A stretch of 12,124 nucleotides of DNA. Source: Chloroflexota bacterium. Lineage in GTDB: Bacteria > Chloroflexota > Anaerolineae > Anaerolineales > Villigracilaceae. The notes under the pieces were generated by a model, which had not been told where the DNA came from, made no database searches, and saw nothing but the letters and a program-made list of their open reading frames with translations. Position numbers and translations under genes: made by a program. The stretch's first letter is position 1. The number at the start of each line of letters is the position of its first letter. The stretch is taken from NCBI GenBank assembly GCA_021823555.1, contig JAKANW010000043.1, forward strand, positions 1 to 12,124, read 5' to 3'. This document shows, piece by piece, positions 6,061-12,027 of this stretch.

Positions 6061-6450
6061 ATGACGATGAAGCACGAAGACTTGACCCGCCGTATTATTG
6101 CCGCCGCCATGAAAGTCCATTCCACACTTGGTAACGGCTTTCAGGAAGTCATCTACCAACGCGCAATGGAAATTGAAATGCCCTATCAAAATCTGGCTTT
6201 CGAACGCGAAAAGGAAATGTCCATCTTCTATCGCGGACAGGAGATCGGCACCCGCCGCGTGGACTTCTTCGTTGAGAAATTGATCATGGTCGAACTCAAA
6301 GCCGTCATCCAACTGGAAGACGTCCATCTCGCCCAGGCCATGAACTACCTCGAAGCGTATAATATGGAAATCGGTCTGCTGATCAACTTCGGCGCGAAGA
6401 GCCTGCAATTCAAGCGCGTCCACAACAACAAAATTCTTAACCATGATTAG
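6061..6450 (+). CDS. GxxExxY family protein (PD-(D/E)XK nuclease-like)
   Basis: 129 residues. The name-giving motif is GFQEVIY at 26-32, after the helix LTRRIIAAAMKVHSTLG. The nuclease-like core shows Asp68 (RRVDFF) and Glu78-Leu-Lys80 (VELKAV), the D...ExK arrangement of the PD-(D/E)XK superfamily, then QAMNYLEA (93-100). The family's biochemical role is not established. The ATG at 6061 is chosen because GGAGG (6050-6054) lies 6 bases before it; an in-frame TTG at 6031 lies inside the terminal repeat and is less likely. It is the only gene in the inverted-repeat element. The stop TAG is inside an internal copy of the left-end repeat. The Roco gene begins 114 bases after its stop and may be read through from it. 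Confidence 0.82.
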   Translation: MTMKHEDLTRRIIAAAMKVHSTLGNGFQEVIYQRAMEIEMPYQNLAFEREKEMSIFYRGQEIGTRRVDFFVEKLIMVELKAVIQLEDVHLAQAMNYLEAYNMEIGLLINFGAKSLQFKRVHNNKILNHD

Positions 6451-6476
6451 AAGGATTACAGGATTACCTTGATTGG
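6436..6476 (+). repeat. internal direct copy of the element's left end
   Basis: Matches 6011-6051 at 37 of 41 positions. It spans the last codons and the stop of the GxxExxY gene, so the end of the coding sequence is itself repeat-derived. Confidence 0.75.
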
Positions 6477-6499
6477 GATTCTTGTAAATCAAGGTAATC
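6462..6499. repeat. 13-bp perfect palindrome after the GxxExxY gene
   Basis: GATTACCTTGATT (6462-6474) and AATCAAGGTAATC (6487-6499) form a perfect 13-bp stem with a 12-base loop, starting 11 bases past the GxxExxY stop. No T-tract follows, so it looks like element structure rather than an intrinsic terminator. Confidence 0.7.
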
Positions 6500-6519
6500 A
6501 GTCATGACAATCAAGTGAT

Positions 6520-6563
6520 CCAATCATGGTCATCAAGTAAATCAAGCAAATCAAGGTTAAGAC
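6520..6563 (-). repeat. right terminal inverted repeat of the GxxExxY element
   Basis: Reverse-complement partner of 6009-6051, perfect over its outer 15 bases. It contains AAGG (6553-6556), 8 bases before the Roco ATG, the only Shine-Dalgarno-like sequence for that gene. Confidence 0.8.
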
Positions 6564-6564
6564 C

Positions 6565-9500
6565 ATGCCCCATGACCAACCCTACCTCCAAGCAGAAAAC
6601 AAAATCGCACAAGCCCTGAAATCGGGCGCAACGGAACTTGATCTATGTAACATGGGGCTTACCAAATTGCCGCCCGAACTTTGGAATCTCAAAAATCTAA
6701 AAGTTCTGAAATTGGGTTATTCGTTTTCTGAAACAAAAAACCAATTAACTAAAATTCCAAAAGAGATCGGTAATCTCACCCAATTGCAGGAACTGCATAT
6801 TTCATATAACCAGCTGATGGCACTGCCAAAGTCACTGGGACAATTAACGCAGTTGCAGGCACTTTATCTTTCCAATAACCCACTGACAACATTACCAGAG
6901 TCATTGGGGCAACTCACGCAATTGAGGTCACTGAATCTCTCAAACAACCGATTGACGGTACTGCCAGAATCGCTGGGACAACTCACGCGGTTGCGGTGGC
7001 TGAATCTCTCCCACAACCAACTGACAGCAATGCCAGAGTGGCTGGGACAGCTCACGCAGTTGCAGTCGCTGGATCTCTCCAGTAACAATCTAACGGCACT
7101 ACCAGAGTGGTTGGAAAATCTCGCACAGTTACAGTCACTGGCTCTCTCCTCCAACAAACTGACGATGTTGCCAGAGCCACTCGGCAATCTCACACATTTG
7201 CAAGTACTAAATCTTTCCAAAAACCAACTATCAACATTGCCAAAGCGGTTGAGTAAACTCTTGCAATTAGAGACATTGGATCTTTCCTTCAACCAATTAA
7301 TAGCCTTGCCAGAGTCGCTACGAGGACTCACTAATTTACACACTCTAATTCTTTCCAATAACGGGCTGACAACATTACCAGAGTCACTTGGCGGGCTTAG
7401 CACGCTCACACAGTTGCAGGCACTGTATCTCTCCCACAACCAACTGACGGCATTGCCAGAGTCGGTTGGCGTGCTCACGCAACTGCAGTCACTATATCTC
7501 CGCGCCAACCGATTGACGGCGCTGCCAGAGTCAATTGGCGCGCTCACACAGTTGCAATTGCTCAACCTCGATGGCAATCCCCTCAACCCCGAACTTGCTG
7601 AAGCCTACAAACAAGGTCTTGACACTGTCAAAGCATATCTGCGTGCAAAAGCTGAAGCACAAATCATCCTCAACGAAGCCAAACTCATCCTCGTGGGCGA
7701 AGGTGAAGTAGGCAAAACTTGTTTACTCAGCGCGTTACGCGACGAGCCATTTATTGAAGGACTTCCCACAACCCACGGCATTGAAATCAAACCCATCAAA
7801 CTCACCGACCCCGACTCCCAAACCGAACTCACCCTCAACGGCTGGGACTTCGGCGGACAGCGCGTCTACCGTCCCACGCACCAGTTGTTCTTCAGCGAGC
7901 CCGCCGTCTATCTCGTCGTCTGGAAGCCGCGCGAAGGACCCCAGCAGGGCTTCGTCAAGGAATGGATCAAACTGGTCAAGCATCGCGAGCCGAGCGCCAA
8001 GATTCTCGTCGTCGCCACGCACGGCGGACCTCAACAGCGCCAGCCCGATATTGACCGTCAGGAACTGTGGGATCTCTTCGGCAAAGAAACCGTCGTGGAC
8101 TTCTTCTTCGTGGATAGCAAGCCCGACGCGCACGGTCACCGCAAAGGCATCGAAGAACTCAAACGCGCCATTGCCCGCGTCGCCGCCGAACTGCCCGAAG
8201 TGGGTCGCTCCGTGCCGAAAAGTTTTGCCGATGTCCGCCTCGCCCTGCAAGCGCGCAACGTCCCGTATTTGCCGCTTGATGAAGTCCTCGCCATCTGCCG
8301 CGCTCACAACATGGATGATGAGATTGCGCGTCTGTTCATCACCATTTCGCACCGCCTCGGTCATCTCATCCATTACAAGGATGACCCCATCGTCATCTTA
8401 AGACCCGACTGGCTCGCGACCGCAATGAGTTATATCCTTGATGATGAAGCCACTCGCAACGCGCATGGCTTGGTAAGATTTTCTCACCTCAAACATTTAT
8501 GGGATGATCCGTCTCGACCAGCGGATACTCGTTATCCAGATTTTCTACACCGAATCTTTCTCGACCTAATGGGACGCTTCGATCTTTCCTACCCCGTGCC
8601 TGCTCTTTCCCCAATGGGCGACTCTGACCCTCAAAGTTTGATCGCCCAATTCGTCCCCGACAACCGCCCCGAAAATTTTGCAACCTCATGGCTTGACTCT
8701 CCCTCCACAGGCGACCTCCAACAAACCCAAATCTGCCGCATCGTGGACGACAAAGGCAACACCGCCACCGCCGAAGGATTGTTCTACCAACTCATCGTCC
8801 GCCTGCACAAATACTCCCTCGGACGCGCCCACTACGCCGACAGCGTCCATTGGCAGCGCGGCCTCGTGCTGGACGACGACTACAACGGTCGCGCCCTGCT
8901 CGAACACAGAGGCAACGATGTCCACATCACCGTCCGCGCGCCGTACCCCGAACGCTTCCTTGCCATGCTCACCGAAGAAGTCAGATATTTGGTTGAGAGT
9001 TTCTGGGAAGGCTTGCGCTGTGAAGTCACTGTGCCGTGTCTCAACCCCAAGCCTTGCATCGGTTTGTTTGAAGTCAGCAAATTGATGGAAAATCTCAAGC
9101 GCGCTCGCCCCGAACAACCTTGCCCCGTCTGCAACGAGTGGCAATCCATTGAACGACTCCTCCACAACGCCCCTGCCGCATCCAAGCCAATTGCGATTGA
9201 AATACTTGAAAGACAACTCTCCTCCATCGAAAACAAACTGGATACTGTTGACATCAACGTGCGCCGCCTCCGCAGTCAAGCCGATAAAAACTTTGATGAC
9301 CTCCTTCATATCCTCACCGATGAAGCCAAAGAAGGTCCACGTCTCTTCAGCCTCTTCCCATTGGAGCGAAGCAAATTCAACCCCAAAGAATGGATTCGAG
9401 AAAAATTCCGTCTTGTTCTGTGGTGCGAACATTCCCGCCTCCCGCTCCCCGTCCTCAACAATGGCGACATGAAAAAAGGCGTCTACGATCTCGACCTTGA

Positions 9501-9879
9501 CCGCGAATGGTTCAAGAAAGCCAGTCCATATCTCAAATTCCTGTCAGGAACGTTGAGCATGGTTCTGCCCGTCGCCTCCTCCGCCGTCAAACTCGCCCTG
9601 GACAAACCCTCCTACGACGCCATCGAAGAACAACTCGCCTTCGGCAAATCCATCATTGACGCAACCCTCGGCGAAACCACCAAACTGGGCGAATTCATGG
9701 GCACGGCAGATTCAACAACCCTCGAACATGGCGTCGCAATCCGCTCCGATGGCGCGACCCTGCGTGAACTTCATTCACTGCTGAAAAGTAAAGACCCCGG
9801 CTTCGGCGGCCTCGTCCGCGTAATGAACAAACGCCAAGAATTCCTATGGGTGCACGAACGCTTCGCGGGAGAATACTAA
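6565..9879 (+). CDS. leucine-rich-repeat Roco GTPase (LRR-ROC-COR)
   Basis: An 1104-residue multidomain protein. Residues 1-22 form a cap. Residues 23-350 hold about 14 leucine-rich repeats, mostly 23 residues (LxxLxLSxNxLTxLPESLGxLTQ). The ROC GTPase has a P-loop GEGEVGKT (378-385) and switch II DFGGQ (428-432). The base-specificity motif reads VATHGG (483-488) where an Asp is usual. A COR dimerisation-like region follows (about 540-700). Cys825, Cys831, Cys853 and Cys856 could bind zinc. A short coiled coil (about 873-915), a hydrophobic helix (992-1012) and a conserved tail FGGLVRVMNKRQEFLWVHER complete it. Roco proteins are GTP-regulated dimers that sense signals through their LRRs. The bacterial role is mostly unknown; defence or signalling is inference. 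The ATG at 6565 is supported by three orphan upstream copies of the same start. Confidence 0.92.
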   Translation: MPHDQPYLQAENKIAQALKSGATELDLCNMGLTKLPPELWNLKNLKVLKLGYSFSETKNQLTKIPKEIGNLTQLQELHISYNQLMALPKSLGQLTQLQALYLSNNPLTTLPESLGQLTQLRSLNLSNNRLTVLPESLGQLTRLRWLNLSHNQLTAMPEWLGQLTQLQSLDLSSNNLTALPEWLENLAQLQSLALSSNKLTMLPEPLGNLTHLQVLNLSKNQLSTLPKRLSKLLQLETLDLSFNQLIALPESLRGLTNLHTLILSNNGLTTLPESLGGLSTLTQLQALYLSHNQLTALPESVGVLTQLQSLYLRANRLTALPESIGALTQLQLLNLDGNPLNPELAEAYKQGLDTVKAYLRAKAEAQIILNEAKLILVGEGEVGKTCLLSALRDEPFIEGLPTTHGIEIKPIKLTDPDSQTELTLNGWDFGGQRVYRPTHQLFFSEPAVYLVVWKPREGPQQGFVKEWIKLVKHREPSAKILVVATHGGPQQRQPDIDRQELWDLFGKETVVDFFFVDSKPDAHGHRKGIEELKRAIARVAAELPEVGRSVPKSFADVRLALQARNVPYLPLDEVLAICRAHNMDDEIARLFITISHRLGHLIHYKDDPIVILRPDWLATAMSYILDDEATRNAHGLVRFSHLKHLWDDPSRPADTRYPDFLHRIFLDLMGRFDLSYPVPALSPMGDSDPQSLIAQFVPDNRPENFATSWLDSPSTGDLQQTQICRIVDDKGNTATAEGLFYQLIVRLHKYSLGRAHYADSVHWQRGLVLDDDYNGRALLEHRGNDVHITVRAPYPERFLAMLTEEVRYLVESFWEGLRCEVTVPCLNPKPCIGLFEVSKLMENLKRARPEQPCPVCNEWQSIERLLHNAPAASKPIAIEILERQLSSIENKLDTVDINVRRLRSQADKNFDDLLHILTDEAKEGPRLFSLFPLERSKFNPKEWIREKFRLVLWCEHSRLPLPVLNNGDMKKGVYDLDLDREWFKKASPYLKFLSGTLSMVLPVASSAVKLALDKPSYDAIEEQLAFGKSIIDATLGETTKLGEFMGTADSTTLEHGVAIRSDGATLRELHSLLKSKDPGFGGLVRVMNKRQEFLWVHERFAGEY
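6784..7560 (+). repeat. tandem 69-bp repeats encoding the LRRs
   Basis: Units start at 6784, 6853, 6922, 6991, 7060, 7129, 7198, 7267, 7336, 7414 and 7483, with the next at 7552. The step is 69 bp except one of 78 bp at 7336, which carries three extra codons. The shared core encodes LTQLQ..L.LS.N.LT.LPES. These DNA repeats could drive unequal crossing-over that changes repeat number. Confidence 0.85.
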
Positions 9880-9888
9880 AAACCACCT

Positions 9889-9964
9889 GTCATTGCGAGG
9901 AGGGTGCTCTTCCCGACGAAGCAATCTCCTCGCAACAGGAGACTGCTTCGTGCCTCGCAGTGAC
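9889..9964. repeat. dispersed palindromic repeat (nested inverted repeat)
   Basis: Nested arms: GTCATTGCGAG (9889-9899) pairs with CTCGCAGTGAC (9954-9964), and GAAGCAATCTCCT (9918-9930) pairs with AGGAGACTGCTTC (9937-9949). This resembles a common intergenic repeat whose spurious translation gives SLRGTKQS and RNDR peptides. It sits 10 bp past the Roco stop and 6 bp before the orphan Roco 3' copy. It has no coding content. Confidence 0.8.
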
Positions 9965-9970
9965 ATTATC

Positions 9971-10056
9971 ACCCCGGCTTCGGCGGTCTCGTCCGCGTGA
10001 TGAACAAACGTCAGGAGTTCCTGTGGGTGCATGAACGCTTTGCGGGTGAATATTAA
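9971..10056 (+). pseudogene. orphan 3' end of a second Roco gene
   Basis: Reads PGFGGLVRVMNKRQEFLWVH then ERFAGEY and a stop (9973-10056), identical to the last 27 residues of the intact Roco protein. The DNA differs at 10 positions, all synonymous third bases. Homology begins at 9971, next to the palindromic repeat. There is no upstream reading frame, so this is the tail of a lost paralogue. The terminator at 10065 probably belonged to it and now serves the intact gene. Confidence 0.9.
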
Positions 10057-10064
10057 AGTTCAAA

Positions 10065-10093
10065 GCCGTCAGCACATGCTGGCGGCTTTTCTT
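10065..10093 (+). terminator. terminator of the Roco locus
   Basis: A 9-bp stem, GCCGTCAGC/GCTGGCGGC, with one G-T pair and an ACAT loop (10065-10086), is followed by TTTTCTT. It lies 8 bases past the stop of the orphan Roco 3' end. Confidence 0.88.
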
Positions 10094-10105
10094 ATTCCCA
10101 GGGAC

Positions 10106-10133
10106 TTGACAAACTCTCTTTTCTGCTTATAAT
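10106..10133 (+). promoter_or_regulatory. strong sigma70-type promoter of the HTH_34 operon
   Basis: A perfect TTGACA (10106-10111) and a perfect TATAAT (10128-10133) are separated by 16 bases. It is the best promoter in the window and lies about 50 bases before the GTG at 10183. Confidence 0.88.
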
Positions 10134-10134
10134 G

Positions 10135-10165
10135 TAAAAGTACTTTACAATATAAAGTACTTTTA
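10135..10165. promoter_or_regulatory. probable operator, 13-bp inverted repeat
   Basis: TAAAAGTACTTTA (10135-10147) and TAAAGTACTTTTA (10153-10165) are exact reverse complements 5 bases apart. Each arm holds the 10-bp palindrome AAAGTACTTT, giving two half-operators. The repeat starts one base past the -10 box and covers the expected transcription start, an ideal place for a repressor. The winged-helix regulator in the same operon is the obvious candidate. Confidence 0.75.
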
Positions 10166-10182
10166 TAGAAAGGAGATCGCCG

Positions 10183-10818
10183 GTGCAAAACCGATATACG
10201 CAAATCCATTTCATTGCCGCCAACTACTCCAAACTGCAAGGGTTGAGAGAAGTGCCTGTGGGGATGCTGGTTGTCTTCGTCTCGGTCTGGGCCATGTACA
10301 ATCACGGTCCCACCGCCGATTTGACCGCCCCGCTCCTAGCGCTCGCGGGAAGCGCCCTGCTCTACTGGCTCGCCGGCCGCTATTATGACCGCGCCTTTGG
10401 GCGGGTGAAGCAGACGTCCCGTCAGCGCAAACGGGAATTCATTGCATCCATCCTGTTCAGCCTGCTGGCCCTTTTGGCCTTCTGGCTGGACACGGCACTG
10501 CTGATTCCAATCTGCGCGATTGGGTTGGTATTTGCCGCGGCTTTGTTTGAAAACTTTTGGAGGGCCACTGAATCGGTTCGAAAAGAAGCCATCGCACTCT
10601 TCCCTGAGAATTTTGGCGCGGCCATCCTGATCCTGGTTGTCAGCCTCCTGCCTATCTTTGGCCTGAATTGGTGGGAAGCGCTCGGCATGAAATCCCAGGT
10701 GGTAAGCGTTTTCATGGTCATTGGCATTGTCATCATCCTTGCAGGGATTTGGGGACACCTGCGCATCCTGCGCAACCTGCCAATCAGCGAGGCGAAAACA
10801 AATGACAACGCCATTTGA
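10183..10818 (+). CDS. six-helix membrane protein of unknown function
   Basis: 211 residues from a GTG start with a strong Shine-Dalgarno sequence (AAAGGAG, 10169-10175). I do not recognise the family. Hydrophobic segments at about 27-41, 47-65, 86-103, 105-124, 142-161 and 172-193 suggest six membrane helices in the inner membrane. A basic loop (KQTSRQRKRE, around 76-86) lies between the second and third, likely cytoplasmic. It is first in the operon, behind a strong promoter and operator. Its stop overlaps the start of the HTH_34 regulator by 17 bases, so the two are probably translationally coupled. Pairing of a membrane protein with this type of regulator suggests that the protein is the controlled output. 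Confidence 0.72.
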   Translation: MQNRYTQIHFIAANYSKLQGLREVPVGMLVVFVSVWAMYNHGPTADLTAPLLALAGSALLYWLAGRYYDRAFGRVKQTSRQRKREFIASILFSLLALLAFWLDTALLIPICAIGLVFAAALFENFWRATESVRKEAIALFPENFGAAILILVVSLLPIFGLNWWEALGMKSQVVSVFMVIGIVIILAGIWGHLRILRNLPISEAKTNDNAI

Positions 10819-11137
10819 AGAACTCGCCAACCTCGACAAACTCATCCATGAACCAGCGCGGCTGGCGATCCTGACCGCGCTCTCGGCCTGCGAAAGCGCG
10901 GACTTCCTGTCCCTGCGGCGGCTGACAGGCTTAAGTGATGGGAACTTGTCCGTTCAATTGTCCAAGCTGGATGAGGCCGGGCTGGTAAATATTCAAAAAC
11001 AATTCGTTGCGAAGAAACCCAGCACTCAAGTCAAGATCACGAAAAAAGGAGGTGCGGCGATTCAACGGCATTGGGAACAGTTGAACACTATCAAACAAAA
11101 CGCCGACGCATGGGAAAACGATTCGTCTGAAAAATAG
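10802..11137 (+). CDS. winged-helix transcriptional regulator, HTH_34 type
   Basis: 111 residues. The pattern IHEPARLAILTALSACESADF (15-35), LRRLTGLSDGNLSVQLSKLDEAGLV (38-62) and FVAKKPSTQVKITKKGGAAIQRH (68-90) is the compact ArsR/MarR-like fold of the HTH_34 family. The recognition helix is around 45-58 (SDGNLSVQLSKLDE) and the beta wing around 63-81. No cysteine or histidine cluster for metal sensing is evident. The ATG at 10802 overlaps the upstream membrane gene by 17 bases, with GAGG 10 bases before it. It probably binds the inverted repeat at 10135-10165 and represses its own operon. The ligand is unknown. Confidence 0.82.
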   Translation: MTTPFEELANLDKLIHEPARLAILTALSACESADFLSLRRLTGLSDGNLSVQLSKLDEAGLVNIQKQFVAKKPSTQVKITKKGGAAIQRHWEQLNTIKQNADAWENDSSEK

Positions 11138-11175
11138 TTTCTGTAGAATTCGGCCAAAGGAGTTGGGAGGGCACC

Positions 11176-11805
11176 ATGAAAAATCTTCTTAAATCCGCCT
11201 GGGGACTCGTGCAGGAAAACCGGCGAACCTATATCGTTCTCAACATCCTCTACTACGGGCTGGTGGCCATATTCATGGTCTATGTAGCCTTCGATCAGCA
11301 ACTTCAGGAAGAATTGATGAATGCAGCGGGAGCGGGCTTTATGACCGGGCCGCTATCCTTCGTGGGACAGGCCTACTTGAACGCGCAGGTGTTGGCTGCC
11401 ATACTGGCAACTTTCTTCGTCAATCTCATCATCGGGTCGTTTGGCAGCATCACATTGCCGTCATTGGTCATTCCCTTCAGCGGACTTGTAATTGGCGCTG
11501 TGCGCGCCACATTGTGGGGGCTGTTGCTCTCGCCTGCTAACCCCGAATTGCGACTCGTGATGATCCCCCACTCGATCACGTTGATTGTTGAAGGCCAGGC
11601 TTACATCTTGACTATGCTGGCCGCGTACTTACAAGGCCGCGCCTTCCTGTGGCCCAAAAGCGTTGGACTGGAAAGCCGCGCGAAAGGATATTTGGAAGGA
11701 TTGAAACAGACAGGTAAACTTTACCTCCTGATCATCCTGACCCTGGCAATTGCGGCAATTTATGAAGTGATCGAGGTCGTCATCATGACCAAGCTCTCCT
11801 CGTAA
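11176..11805 (+). CDS. SpoIIM-like integral membrane protein
   Basis: 209 residues with hydrophobic segments at about 19-38, 70-91, 93-118, 135-153 and 180-203. The helix pair FFVNLIIGSFGSITLPSLVIPFSGLVIGAVRA and the later PHSITLIVEGQAYILTMLAAYLQG resemble the core of the stage II sporulation protein M family (a PHG..E motif followed by a glycine-rich helix). The match is by eye and could be another membrane family with the same layout. Such genes occur widely in non-sporulating bacteria, where the role is unclear. AAGGAG lies 14-19 bases upstream and GGGAGGG closer. The gap from the HTH_34 gene is 38 bases without a terminator, so the gene is probably third in the operon. Confidence 0.55.
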   Translation: MKNLLKSAWGLVQENRRTYIVLNILYYGLVAIFMVYVAFDQQLQEELMNAAGAGFMTGPLSFVGQAYLNAQVLAAILATFFVNLIIGSFGSITLPSLVIPFSGLVIGAVRATLWGLLLSPANPELRLVMIPHSITLIVEGQAYILTMLAAYLQGRAFLWPKSVGLESRAKGYLEGLKQTGKLYLLIILTLAIAAIYEVIEVVIMTKLSS

Positions 11806-11849
11806 CAAAGAAGGCAAATATCAAAGGGGATGTGTTTAAATAATGTCGA

Positions 11850-11892
11850 GAAAGAACGTCCCGCAGGTTTCGACAAGCTCAACCCAAGTGTT
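11850..11892. repeat. dispersed hairpin repeat, copy 3 (right arm missing)
   Basis: Matches 2166-2208 at 42 of 43 bases, including the left arm CGTCCCGCAGGTTT. The matching right arm is absent: after TTTTCAAA the sequence goes straight to ATATCAAA, whereas copy 2 has the arm between TCTCAAA and ATATCAAA. It lies 45 bases past the SpoIIM-like gene. Confidence 0.8.
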
Positions 11893-12027
11893 GGGTCGAG
11901 TGAGTTGAGCCATCTTTTCAAATATCAAAACGAACCGTGACAGTCACCAGCGAGGAAATGTAGTTTATACTACGACGAAACAGCATCCCATCCCCACGAT
12001 GGAGCCTGCCCCTATAGGAGACTACCC

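Larger units (their letters stand above)
6009..6563. mobile_element. 555-bp inverted-repeat element carrying a GxxExxY gene
   Basis: The outermost 15 bases are perfect inverted repeats: GTCTTAACCTTGATT (6009-6023) and AATCAAGGTTAAGAC (6549-6563). Similarity continues inward, so that 6009-6051 and 6520-6563 form an imperfect inverted repeat of about 43 bp rich in GATT and AATC steps. One gene, 6061-6450, fills the middle. The left end sits within a truncated Roco start and the right end stops 1 base before the intact Roco ATG. No clear target-site duplication is visible. There is no transposase, so it would be a non-autonomous element or a cassette moved by recombination. Confidence 0.7.

Noticed and set aside
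6784..7560. Regular repeats that could suggest a CRISPR array
   Set aside because: The period is a multiple of three, there are no unique spacers, and the translation gives leucine-rich repeats.
7735..8373. 212-residue open frame on the minus strand over the ROC domain
   Set aside because: The opposite strand encodes the P-loop and DFGGQ switch. The antisense frame has no family features.
8686..9432. 248-residue open frame on the minus strand within the Roco gene
   Set aside because: It mirrors the codon bias of the Roco frame, lacks a ribosome site and recognisable motifs, and overlaps a clearly real domain-bearing gene.
9844..10075. Three short overlapping frames of about 60 residues after the Roco gene
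   Set aside because: They are translations of the dispersed palindrome (SLRGTKQS and RNDR type peptides) and the orphan Roco tail.
11937..11970. Short palindromes GTGAC-A-GTCAC and GTAGT-TTAT-ACTAC before the last gene
   Set aside because: Arms of five bases are too short to call an operator. The TATACT box has no -35 hexamer at a proper distance.
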